Assembly (NCBI GenBank): GCA_040437565.1
Contig: JBDOQK010000012.1
Span: forward strand, 248,001 to 312,000
Source: Albugo candida
Lineage: Eukaryota > Oomycota > Peronosporomycetes > Albuginales
Length of the DNA: 64,000 nucleotides
Direction: 5' to 3'
Under the pieces are notes generated by a model. That model made no database searches. It saw only the letters and a list, made by a program, of their open reading frames with translations, and was not told the DNA's origin. This document shows positions 1 through 12,145 of this stretch, one piece after another. The translations under genes were made by a program, and so were the position numbers. Within the stretch, counting starts at the first letter, position 1; every line of letters starts with the position of its first letter.

Positions 1-45
1 AAACGTATTTAATATACTTGAAGAATTTTCAGCAACTGCACTCAC

Positions 46-560
46 CCGTTTTTGAAACATGAATAGTTGCGGTAAGATTGCCAATGCCTAAGTTCATACA
101 AGGTCGTAAGTCATTACTTCTTGCTTGTGTTATTTTCAAAGAGTGTCACCTCAACATATAACGCGATGGTCCATGAAACATCCGCCAGCCAGTTATGATT
201 CAAATTGGGATGAACGATCTAAGAAGATCGCTGAGAAGAGAGTGGTGCTATCGCTATGTATGTGATTGTACCATTCCAAAAAGCATGCAAGGTACCAAAA
301 TATACAGCGCTCCTAATTCAGTTGGAATATGGAGCCATCCAAACGTATCGTAACGTAATTCATAGCTTGCATTGTATTGGACCATGATCAGGTAGATAAC
401 TCCGCAGCTTAGAAATAATGCACAGATTTCTAGAGCTGAATACAACCAATCTCCACTCCGATCGTATGGAAGATATCCTTGAAATCGTAAGATTGATGCG
501 AGTCGGAAAAAAAAGACGCATGCGTATAATTCCACAGTCTTGAGTGATAAACCTTTGTGA
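46..560 (-). CDS. ERD2/KDEL-receptor-like protein, partial (C-terminus off the left edge)
   Basis: This is a multi-pass Golgi/ER membrane protein of the ERD2 family, which retrieves escaped ER-resident proteins. Three exons are readable on the minus strand: 272-560, 150-218 and 46-87, with introns at 219-271 and 88-149. The first carries the hallmark GLSLKTVELYACVF (family: GLSLKTQELYA), then YELRYDTF. The next reads HPNLNHNWLADVSWT and ends in YVE, and the last gives ALAILPQLFMF, matching the family's YLEAVAILPQL block. Exon phases agree. The remaining C-terminal helices lie beyond base 1. The 5' exon is not resolved; a hydrophobic open stretch at about 740-860 (minus) could hold the N-terminal helix. 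The family call is firm; whether it is a canonical receptor or the longer plant-type ERD2-like form is open. Confidence 0.75.
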
Positions 561-1099
561 CTATATATTAGCCAGAAAGAAAAACAGCAACCTCAAATTT
601 AACAGCAAACCTGAGACAGATTTTTGAGAAAACGCTTTGAATATTAATACTGCGAACCCGAACGCGCGAACAAAAGAGCCAAAGGTCTAAAGTATCACGC
701 ACTGTAAGTTACAGTATAGCTGGATGGATTTCGTGCTGCGTACCATCAGAAAGGAGAAATCTCCATCACTAAATAAATGGTAACAAAATAGCACAAGTAC
801 GAAAAAGCCGGACCATATCGCAATATTGCTTTTATGTGTGCTGAAGAAAGCATTGCTAGTGAAAAGCATTGTAAAGTTCGTAGGATCAGCATTTAGAAAG
901 ATGCGGTTACGTACGCACTGTATTTGTCCTTGAGCATCGCGATTGCTTTCAACTGCGGGGACGTTGTTTGAGTGATGCACAGTCCACAATATAGATTGTC
1001 GATAGGAGAGTACAATACCTTGCAAAATAAAACTACCAGTCTGTCAACTATCATCGGCTGTGATTATGCAGAGAAAGTGACTACAACTCCACAGTAGGC

Positions 1100-4040
1100 T
1101 GCACACATCAAATCGATAAAAAGCGAACTTTAGCAGTCGAATTGACTCGAACTTCATGTAAAAGTGCTTTAGTTGCCATAAACGGAAATTTTACTCCTAT
1201 TGGATAAGACGTCGATATTCCCATAAACCGGACTACGGACTGCAACAATTGACACGTATAGCGATGCCATTATTCCTTCGTATAGATCACTCGCATCTTG
1301 AGGGAGAGTGTTCTTCTCTGTGAGGCACAAAACCACTTCTGATGCATTGAGTCTTTGCCACAAAAACGCAATAGCGCTACTGTAATTAGGTCAACGAGCA
1401 CGCAGCTCTTGTCACAATCAAAATCCATATATCAGGAAGACGGGTACTCTTTTGTAAAAGTCGGGCTACAATCATCGACAAGATGGTACTTGGACACTCG
1501 CATTGTGGATCAATTTCTCGAGAGAAAGTACTCACTCACTTGAGACCTCTTTCATGCAGTTCAATGACAGATTTACGCTTCCAGGTACCCGTTGCCTGCT
1601 TCGCTTGACTTATAGCTGTAGTATTTGATGCCCTTTGAGCAATTGTATCGTTCCATTTGCATCCTCGGCTGAAGAACTGGCAGCTCGAAGAAAGTTCGTT
1701 AAAGTATCGCTGTGTCCCGCTATTTCTTGTGATAGACCAGGTAGATGTGCTTTCCTCGGGCTTCTTTGTGTCTTAGAAAATGATTTTTCGAACAGTGCTG
1801 TCAGGAGTGAGATTGAAGACTTGACCTTCGATCCCTTGACGCTCTTCGCTGACAAAACAAGCACGAGATCGAACCAATCGAATCGAGAAAGCGAGTGCGT
1901 GCCATCCGGGGAAAAAGGGAACGAGGTCTAATTGCAAATCTGTACCAGCTCTGCGACATCGTATATTACCGAAAGAATCAGAAATGCCTACAGATCGGAC
2001 TGAATTGGGTAGTGCTTGCCCTTTTGACAAGCTTCTCGTGATGTCACTGCCGTTGCAAAACACGTAAAACTTCCTTCTGCTACCAAATGAAATGCATATT
2101 GATAAACCTTTTTTGAAAGTCGTCATCATTCGAGTGCTGATAGTGTTTCCTCGTATCGAACGAACGCATCGTTGCATGTATTGAGGTATCATTGTTTGTC
2201 TCTTGTGATTGCTTTTGCTGCATAGTGAGATATGCGTCATGCATTTAACCACAGCTTCGCTCATGGTTGCCCATAATGCAGCAAAGTCTTTCATGCTCAC
2301 TAGAGTCCATCAACGAAAAACTTGGTTGAAACCCTTCTGTCGTGTAAACGCACGGTTTCTTGACAATATATTTCGTAACTGAAAGTACCAGTGCCAGTAT
2401 TCCCTTGCATGGGGCACTTGCTGATTGAAGGAACTGGTCATCTGACGTAGTCAGATTTTCATATCTGATTGATCGCGATGCACATTAGCCAAAATATACT
2501 CCAGCACGCCAGCTTGCTAGAATGCGTCGCCATCCAGTGATATCCACAGTGCATCACAACATGCTCTGTATCTGATTCGTGTAGGTGTACGCTGGTCAGA
2601 ATGGATTCCGCTAAATTTTCAAGTTATTGGAAAGGTACAAAGCCAATTCTTCGGTCCAAATAGCAACGAAATATCGTAATAGCCCGACACAGCATTCCTT
2701 CATTGCCATCACGTCTTCCACTTCATCCCAAAGCTTTGGAAGGTGACATATAACGCATGAAAAAGTAAGGCATAAAATTATACCCGCTTCTGTGATGTTA
2801 AAAAGCAATTCGCTTCTTATTTCCTGAATGTGCAGCTCCACTGCATATGATCTTTCTGTTAATAGCTCCACAATCAGCGACTCCGTGTGCTGTCTGTCCA
2901 TGACCAGCGTTGACATTGAAAGCGTCCGTGTCGTATTCCAATAAATTATTCGCAGTGATCTACAATTGTCGACGTTACTTGATTCGTTCGTCTCAGACTC
3001 CTGGCTTGAGAAGACGTGTAATGCTCCATATTGTGTACAAAATATTGTAGACACAAGGAAGCTTCTCGGATGTCCAAATTGTCATAGCATTCGACTATTC
3101 CAGACCGATCGCCTAAATGTGCCTTAAGTTTAAATGCTGTACAGCGTTTTCAGTTTCTTCTCCTCGGCGTCTCTAAATCCTATATACACTTGACTTTAGA
3201 CCAAAAAGAACATTTGTATCCCGCAAATCTCCGACAATCTTACGGGCCTCTTTAGATTGCTGCAGTGTCACAATCATGCTCCAATGTGTCTGAATGTTTC
3301 TCCAATTCCCAGCATAACATTATTAGCTGTACAGCCTGCAGATCTTCATCTTCTTCATCCCATGACCGGTGATGCGACTTTTAAGGCCAGCTTTTTCTCT
3401 CTTGATAAAGTTTCTACCTGCCGTTGAAGGGCAAGTCCGCCTCAATATGTCGCTGCAGCTTGTACTAGCCGATGTCATAATCCGAGTCGGTATACTTCAC
3501 ATCAACTTCGGAAGAGACCAGCACGTTCAATGTGTTTGATGGTGCATGAAGAAAGCGTTTTCCACGAAGCAAACATTCCATTAACCATCTCATACCCAGC
3601 ATTCTGTAGAACGAGCAGCAGATACGTAGTGATGAATCTGATTTAGATCGAATGAAGCAACCAAAGAGGTTGTGATCAGAGATACTTGGATATAAACGCT
3701 TGGCAAGCTCCCATTTCTTTACCATCCACCTGTCGACTTTGTCTTCAGAAAGGTGCATCAATTGATATGATGCCAACACAAATCCTAATCTAAGGTCCAA
3801 ACACCAAAACCATCAATTTTGACTTTTCGTTCTGTACCAACAGTCAGTAACGGCGTTATATCGCTATTGGAGTCGAATAATACATTGTGATTCTCTTTGT
3901 CGCTTTCGCTTTTCAGTCTATCATGCAGCAGCCTTAATTGAAAGTGAATGATTATGTGGCTGTAGTTGATGTTTATAGTGCGTCCCATTTTCGCCGATGC
4001 TTTCCGATGCGTCTTCGATTGGCAGATGATTTTGCCCAAT
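1100..4040 (-). other. Coding-like but unresolved stretch, minus strand
   Basis: Several minus-strand stretches of 60-170 codons without stops follow one another here (for example 3465-3800, 2611-3054, 1773-2300, 1169-1363). Their composition is protein-like, but they switch frame, and not every switch can be explained by a GT..AG intron. I recognise no family. It could be one or two real genes with many short exons, or decayed copies like the synthetase relic further right. I make no functional call. Confidence 0.25.
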
Positions 4041-5773
4041 GATGAGCTGCATTACTTCTATTGAGAGCCTTATTCTGATTCCACAAAAGTATAGAGTTTG
4101 TTTTTATCGGTACAGACCTAGGTACGCGGACGTAAGGGAAAACGAAGCAAAAAATACTGGACGGCTTGAAGCCCTTTGTTATTTGTGCATGATTCGCGAT
4201 TAGATGGGATTTGCCTACAAAGTATCATAATTTTTTTTTCGCCATTTGTACATTGGCTAAAACATACATGGGCAATTTGAGACTTTCTTGACTGATTTAC
4301 TTATTAGTACACGCGACATTGCTCAAATATTTTCGATCCAACTAATCTCAGCGTAGTAAGTTCATTATTGTTTACGTCTTTTTTTCGAATTACCGCTCTG
4401 GATGATTGGCTACAAAGACAACAGTATTGTACGGTGCATGACACTTGAAACCAGCAAACTCTGATTTTGAATGGCTAATCTTAGGATCATTTATCCCTCA
4501 TAGTATAATGAGTTTCAACCTGCGGCTTTTCTGAGCACCTCTATTGACAGTTTCCTACCAAATTTTCTCCAATCCTAGCAAAATGCCAAAATTCAGACGA
4601 CTTTTGCAACGCTAAACTCAATGAAAAGTTGAGATAATGATAAAAAAAGACTTGTGCAGGGGAGCTTAAGGCATGCTCTTTGTTGCCAAAGGCTTCGTTT
4701 CTGTGTAATTTGTATTCGGGCTAAGCCTTAGCGATCCTTCCAGGCCACTAAAGTTGCTGCTTTTATGTGACATGCAATATATTCAGCCAACAGGTCAACA
4801 CAACACTTACGAGCCGTAAGAATGTCGCAGAGACTCGTAACAATCTGACACCCTGAGAGATTGCGGTTGTCTTTTATTGCATCACAATTTGAGAGTGAGA
4901 TTATGAATAGCTGGATTTATTTTAACCAATTCGTTTCAAAAATTCAGAAAACACATTCGAAAACTTGCCAGGTTTATCTGTAGTAGCCACTTACGCGTAA
5001 TAAAGAATCGTATTTGCGACTCGTGTTTTGTGTCGAAGTGAAAATACAGACGATGCACTCATTACCTTGAGCTTCAATAAAGACAAGCACGTATGCAAGC
5101 GTATGTAATTAGTAAGGAACTCGGAGCGTCGAGTAGCACATTGCTGTACACAACCATCACTAAAAAAAACTGGTTTGTTACAACAGACCCTGTCAACTTG
5201 CATTAGAAGTAAAGTTATCTTTGGTTAAAAACAACTTGTACCGAACATTGATGTACATTATTGACTTGACTATATTATCGTAAAGTCCCCTAGCCTGTTT
5301 GCAAAAACAGGTATTACGATACGCCCTAACCGCCTTTGAGAGAAATAGAAGCTGACGTAGTCTCGCCTCTTCTGCAACGGATGACGTGTGTGCTTGTATG
5401 TACCCATTATCCCTACCATACATCTCCTCGATATACTATTCCTAGATCCTAGTTGATTGAAAATGAATGAGAGGGGAAGCAATATCACGTCGTTAGTGTG
5501 CCATATTAAAGTAGGATGGAAACTTATGATCACAGCGACTATTATGCCACGCATGTATTCCGCTCTCGATAATGCACGAGTCAGATCGTTTACGGGGCTG
5601 CATTCTATCCAGCAAACGTAGTACTGTCGTGTTTACACGATTAACAAAGTCGTAATCTTTGAGAGTCGAACAACTGGATTCATCCCGCTAGTCCCACTCC
5701 TTCATCCCGAAGGAAAACAAAACAGGTAGATCGGGTACTCACTTTTCAAAACTATTCTAACTACGCAAGACTT
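4041..5773. other. No recognisable gene
   Basis: AT-rich sequence with only short open stretches. The longest (minus, about 5193-5554) shows no family signature. Nothing else is supported. The last few hundred bases would hold the promoter of the secreted-protein gene that follows. Confidence 0.4.
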
Positions 5774-6392
5774 TTGGATCTATTATCGATGATGAACCAC
5801 TACTTTATCAAAGTTCTGGCAGTGCTCGGGTGTATATTGGTCGACTTGAGTCCGCAGTGCTCAGCAGGACAGTCATCGTCAAGGATCAAACCAGAACGCT
5901 CGATCCCACCTCTTGAAGAGTCAATCTTGTATATAGAATGTGAAGATTACGATTTGTGGACGGACGCATTAAAACCATTTGAAAAAGCAAGGAATGAACA
6001 ATTCGATCCATTCAAAGTTACTACTGAAGAGATAATTGCTCTTGTGAATTTACGCAAGGCCCCGATTTCATTCAAACACAGCCTTGTCGAACACACTATC
6101 AACAACAATCCAGAGAATTCGTTTGTGAAATGGTTGAAAGCGAGGTTCTATATCCAGGAAAGAGTTGGTACATTACGTGACTCGCAAAACAAAGAACTTT
6201 CAAGTAATGTTGTATAGCTGTCAACGCATTTAATAATTTTAACACCGGTTCATTTATGTAGAAGTTCAACTTGAGGAAGTCAGAAAAAAGGAACAGGAAG
6301 TACTGAAGGAAGTGAAAAATATGATCGAGATTGAAAAAGAAATTCATGCCGCGCTGAAAAATCCTAGACCCAAAAGTATCTCAACTGCTTAG
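5774..6392 (+). CDS. Small secreted protein, candidate effector (186 aa)
   Basis: Two exons, 5774-6203 and 6262-6392, are joined by a 58-base GT..AG intron, giving 187 codons including the stop. The N-terminus (MMNHYFIKVLAVLGCILV) is a typical signal peptide with likely cleavage after CSAG near residue 32. The mature part is charged, has few cysteines, and ends in a Lys/Glu-rich helix (exon 2). I see no RxLR, CHxC or transmembrane segment and recognise no family. Translation may start at codon 1 or at the double Met at codons 6-7. In an oomycete, a short secreted orphan in a gene-poor stretch is a reasonable effector candidate, but that is inference from context only. Confidence 0.6.
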
Positions 6393-7535
6393 GGTGCCAA
6401 GCCTATGGTGCTACATAGAGTTCAACAGATCTTATTCCGCACACTCAGTCATTCGAAGGCAGCACTACAATCAGCATATCGTTTTTCACTCCAGATTAAT
6501 CCTCCTCTAGGAAATCTGCTTGCATAAATTCTAATAGCATGAATCTATTCATTTTGGAAATAGTTGCGTTTTTATGTTGCTGTTTCAAATCAAACTCCAA
6601 CTATCGACGATAACTTGCACATCGAGGCGATTCATATGACGACCCCTTTTCGATCTTAGTGTATATCTCTCACTCTGACGCAATCTCTATTTCTCTCACT
6701 CTGTACTTTTAATCACCATTCCGAGTCTCAAGCAACTATCATATCATATGGTTTCCCATTTTCATTGGTGTATCACATAGCAGAGTTTTGCTGTATATGC
6801 TTCGCCAGTGCTAGAAATACGCTATTACAAATGGAAGCCGCGAAGTGACTAGACGAGAGCGCATTTTGAGACCGCTCGGCAATGTGACTTCCCCTTTACT
6901 ATCACCTACATGACGCCGTGTTTATAGCAGGTGCGTTGCTACTGTAGTGATCACGGGGAACTCGACCCCACCACGTTGGAATTTGCTAGGATCGTAAATG
7001 GCCAAGCGTTAAGACTGTTATTTAGACGCATGGGAGGACACAGGAGTTAGTATGTACTGCATTGGACACTTAACCGGAAAATGATGCGAATATCAGGATA
7101 ACTTTTAAAGAACCCGTTGCTGCATACAGCGTTAGTATCTTTGTATCCCACCTCCCCAGATGGACTGAATCGCTCCTTCCAAAAAACTGGGGCAAGAAAT
7201 ATGATCGAAAATGTGTCTTGCTTCAAATTTCAGCAATAAATGTGAGGTGGGTGAAACAAACTCACAGCCACGCTAGTTTGTTGATCGGAAGTTCTGCATT
7301 GTGACAGAATCTGCCAAAACCTAGCTTCCGCTACGATAGTGCAACCACAAAGACTCTGTACGCTGCTCCGTTTTACTTGTGAGATGAACTGTCGAAATCT
7401 AAAGTGGATGGTACCCTGATATTCTTGAAGAGAAGATTTACTAGTCCGATGACGCATCACCTGTGATCAATCCTAATGGCAATTCCTCCTTAATCAAAGG
7501 CCATATTTAGAAGTTACCTCTCCTTCATTTCAGAT
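6393..7535. other. No recognisable gene
   Basis: Intergenic sequence of about 1.1 kb with no frame longer than about 75 codons and no family signature that I can see. Confidence 0.4.
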
Positions 7536-8149
7536 TCACTCCCTTCTATCGTAATTGTACCACAAATTGCCTAAGGAACGAATGTCCTCCTCCTTAACGA
7601 CCAACCTCAAGCGGTATGCAGCAGTTGCTTGTGTGGCTTTCAAAAGCTGAAATCTATCGATACTTCGCACCATGATCGCGCGGGTTGTGAAAGTAGTTAG
7701 AGGTACTTGCATTCTCGGGGCGCTTAATCCATACACCCAGAACAAGCTAAACAGGGAATTTCCCGTGCTATAAATTGAGATGCATTTTTTGCAGTTAAGC
7801 TGAGCGGCTTGGTTATCGCAAGAATACTTAAATGAGAGATTTAGCTGGACATATGACTTCTTGCATGTTGCTGCAGCTAAATTTGTCTTGAATAGTTTGC
7901 ATGACCTGAGAATGAACTCATCCAAGCATTTCTCAAGTAGTTTACATTTCCACCGCAAAGCTCAATGCGAATAAGGCAGGATATGGGCATCGAAACATCT
8001 TCCTACTTCACGAGTTCAGAAGAAAGATCTTTCTGTTACATGAAATAGAAAAGCTCGCACCCATTATGTGGTGTAATTGGTCCAAGTATACTCACCAGCA
8101 CTTCAAGCAGACGCCAGTAAAGTTTCAATTGTGCCAAGTTTTGCGTCTC

Positions 8150-9900
8150 ACCCAGATAATTAGAGAGCTCCTAAGTTCTGCAATAACGCATGCTGCTTAG
8201 ACAAGCTTTCCGTCACTCTTTTGAAAAGTCCAAGGATGATTTCACTTCATCGATCTCGGTTTTCATTCGCATCGACCTTATGCATCAAAGCTGTCCCTAA
8301 ATTCTCATTCAAATTTCGCATCCGACCAAGCCATCTTGTTTGTCCTGCAAGGTCTGCCTCATCTCATTGTAGCTTATGAAGGGGGTGCCTTGAATAAAAC
8401 TGATAATCTTACAGCATCCGCTTCATACACCTTGCGTATAGTTTCCGGATCGACGCCATTGTACTTTCGACTTGGATATTTTCTCCCATTCAACGATGAA
8501 AGGCTGCTTACTTTTTCATTCAACCATCGTCATACATGGAGATAACATTGTGATTTGTATGTTCGACCCAGGGCCATTCCTTGAGCTAGAAGCTCTGCAA
8601 ATGGCTCATCGGAGCAAATAAGCCATTAAGCATTCCGAAGTTGGTGATGGGGCGTGGATACAGAGATGAAGAATGGCGTGTTCAATAGATCCACAATCTT
8701 GTTCATCCACATGGAGACAAAGTCACTGCCAGAAGCTTTCTTCTTATTGGAGCATTGCAAGAACGCAAATGATACCACGAACCATCTAAAAAAGTATCCG
8801 GTGTATCAGTATCGCGTTCCGCACAAACACCGCATTTTGCGGCAAGACGTTTGCTTCCAGCCACCTATCCATACAAGAGGTGCCTCCTGTCGTAAACTTG
8901 GGCAATGATTGCATCATGAGAACTAAGATTCAGAAAACTCGATACTATCTTTGAGAATTCCATAATCGTTAGTGACTTTGTGAACGCGCATTGCTCAACA
9001 TTGTCGACAGTTGCTGAGGCTAAAGCGTACAATCTGAAGCGTAAATCAGCAACAGTGTTGCCTCCCATTCCATGCGCAGAAACTTCCATTACCATACCTG
9101 TCCCGTATTCGGGCAGCACATCACTATGAGAGTCCAACTAACGTTGCTGTACATGCGATTGTTCTTGAATCGGCTCTCACTGCCACGAAACGATCATGGA
9201 GTCATGAGAGTGACCAGTCCAAAAAGATTGCATGCGCTTCACATATTCAGGCCACTTCTCCGACTAATAATATAATAATCTTGAATATCAGAACTTTGAA
9301 TTCAGTCTCGATCGATTTTCGATACCTCATGAGATCCTTCTCGAGTGTATCGCCGTAATCAGTGATTTATGAAAACCATTGCTGTAGTAAACGCTTCTCA
9401 GCAGTCGCTCGCTGATCACCCGGATCTGCTTTCTGCGTCAGCCGACTTGTATCGTATCTTCACATCGTGAGTGTTCAATTAAAGTAGTCAAACCTGTTCA
9501 TTGGCAAATGGAGTCTTGTCAATAGGATCCCAGTACTTCAAATAGCCGGAGAAACAGCCATCGAGTCCGCTTGTGATACGCATCACAAAAGTATAAAGCA
9601 TAGGAAGCCTCTGTAGGGATCAATAGCTGCAATTCAGCCAAAGACCGACTACATCCCATCCCATTGGGTGAAGCCGCTATCACATTGAATATACGATTCT
9701 GTATCACTTTCTCCAGAGCGAATTCTGATACCACAAAAGCCTTCCATTCGTTCCATGCGTGCGACATAGACCCTTATCGTGTACGCACTGACATGTCCGA
9801 TATGAAGCCTTCCTGCAACGCTATTGGGAATATGCATATCATAAAGTAGAGAAGGTTTGTGTACTCGATGGATATAGAAACATCGCAAGGCAGTGAAATT
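8150..9900 (-). pseudogene. Decayed leucyl-tRNA synthetase (organellar/bacterial type)
   Basis: Reading the minus strand from right to left recovers LeuRS landmarks in the correct order but in shifting frames. RLHIGHVSAYTI (about 9780-9815) is the class I HIGH motif. YHKRTRWLFLRLFE (about 9540-9590) corresponds to the YYKWTQWLFL block. VLPEYGTGMVMEVSAHG (about 9060-9115) is the editing-domain GTGAVMAVPAHD block without its Asp. KYNGVDPETIRKVYEAD (about 8410-8475) is the KMSKS-region block. Near 9640-9670 the conserved GWDAFGLPAENAA segment is shifted out of frame by small deletions and the protein cannot be read through. Class I aaRS genes normally charge tRNA-Leu, in mitochondria for this type. 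Remains of the tRNA-binding end may continue down to about 7540. The alternative is a functional gene ruined by sequence error. Confidence 0.6.
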
Positions 9901-12145
9901 TCTTCTTTGTATCCGTATTTCAGGTCGAGAGGAGTGTTCGCACTCCGACCATAATTGTTCTTCTCCTCCGACTGCTTTAATGTAAGCGATGTCGCAGTGC
10001 TCAATTCTTCGCGATTAGGCAGTACTTTGGCGTAATGCATGCGACGCAATGACTTCCACATCGAGTGGATGGAATGCATCGACTACATAGAAGCGATAAT
10101 GCTTCCTTTTGTGAAACCACCTCGACCAAATGTCAACTGTTATTTCTTCAGTATCAGGTCAATCAATGCATTATGATTGATCCCACATTTTGAAAAGCTG
10201 CTAGAGTCAGCCGTCTATGCGTCAATAGTTATATACAAACGCGACTGAATCAAATTCGAGCGAGATTAGGGGGCTGCGTTCTTCATCAAACGACAAGGAC
10301 GTGTTCATTGACAAGGCGAGGGAGAAGCTAGTACATCGAGTTGATATATTGGATCATAGAAGCAGCATATTGTGGCTGAATGGATTAGAATTGAAAAGGT
10401 TGCAAGAAGATACGTAGGCAAGTGCGTTTGCTTGATCATCGATTGAGTCGAAAAGTTCACATGAATGGTATCATCGTAGATTTATTAATCGACCGTTCAA
10501 GTCTGAGCGCGTGACAAGTTCTCCATACTGGCGTAACTTTGCACAGAAAGCCTAGACAACCGCCGTCCGATAATCAGATAGGAGGAATTTGCTTTGATCG
10601 AGATGCTTGGACATTTGACCACATCCATGCAATCTTACGAATAAACAGCTTGTCCGACTCCTTTCCCCATCTTGAAACATCTATAAGTTGTTATGGAGTT
10701 GATGCAATAACAAGTGATATTTCCATTTCAGTTATGAAGAGCCAGCTTTTTATCTCTTTCTTTGAGCGCTTCCTCGTAGGCGAGTCAAGGAATCATTCAC
10801 CCGGAACAGTAACAGCCATTGGTAATCAATCAGACTGGCAATGTACTTATTTGCGAGCTTTAGATTCGAGCAATCTTCCATCAGCTTTACACCGCTTTCA
10901 ATCAGAGGAGGTTTAAAATGTCGACACTATCGGAAACTCATATAGATATTCTGAGTCTGCAGTCTTCAAGAGATCTTTTGCAGTAGTCATCCTTTCCATT
11001 CCATTGGCCAAATTTGACGCTCACGTTTTCTGAGTTAGGTGCGTATTCCATCGTGAGTAGTCCCAAAGGAAACTCCCGAACATAAGTCAGTCAATTTGTA
11101 CCCGCCTGAGCACTGGTAACATTAAAAAACGAACATTGTTCTCAAACTCTTCGTATTGCTCTCCCCATTGTCTAATCAAAAGTAGCGACCGGCTTTGAAG
11201 CTCACCACCATTTGTCTCCGTCAAGGTCACACTTGATTTCTACAACGAGCCCTAAAAGTCTCAACGCATGTACTCTGCACCAAATGAGCAGCTTTTGGTA
11301 AAGCCAAACGCAGAAATCATCCTCCTCGTTCACACATTCAGAATCAGACAGCAGTGTACTAAACTCCCAATTAGGTTCGATTACATTCGTTAATGGGATA
11401 TAAATGGAAGCCATCTACACATGCAAGCGCTTGATTAGTAACACCGTAAGTGCGCCAAGCTTTTGCCTTTGAGGCACTCAAAGAAACCACGATCGAAGTG
11501 TCACATCATTGATGAGGTATGTTCGATGTACAGTCCCATGGATCCACTCGGTGTTCATTACCCTCAGTGAGGCGATGAGTTCCTACCCGAGTGTAATCTG
11601 TTTATAACGATGTGACAGGCTGTAGAAGTATTTCCATATCAATCCTCAACGAAAACCGTACCTTACATCCATTCCCTCACTAGCAAGTAACTGACCATTG
11701 TGACAATGACATAATATAATTTGACTGACGTGCCTCCGGTGCACCCTATTCTCATTATTCGCCTGACGATTGATTCGGTTTCAGTATGCTGCCGTCATTG
11801 TGGAACCTGTACGAATTTATCAAGAAGACCGACGTACTGAAACCTTATAAGCAGAAGGAAGTGAAAAAAAGAAAAAGTGGTGAATCTGTCCCTCTTTTTG
11901 TAGCGTGCGAGTGTGGAAATTGCAGAAATCAATATAAATTCTAATTCAGAAGAGATAAAGTTTCTACGTCACTTCGAACACGTTTCCCGATAATAAATAA
12001 CCCAACTTCTACGTTTCGGTGCCGTTCGTACAGATTGTTTATTAGTTCTCAGGGTACGAGTCCTGCATCAGCAACTCGCGAACGCTCCGTGATTCTTTTT
12101 TAATAAATCTTTTTTTACACTGGTCGTTATAGTTACAACACTCGA
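9901..12145. other. Unresolved, partly coding-like; upstream of the MAPK gene
   Basis: Minus-strand stretches at about 10860-11414 read as protein over 40-70 codons and may be exons of an unrecognised gene or relic. A plus-strand open frame of 125 codons at 10539-10916 has no signature. The last 700 bases before 12146 look non-coding and would hold the MAPK promoter. No function is assigned. Confidence 0.25.

Noticed and set aside
7536-7958. 140-codon minus-strand frame as an independent gene
   Set aside because: It has no own signature and lies just past the relic synthetase; it may be the decayed C-terminal part of that gene or chance.
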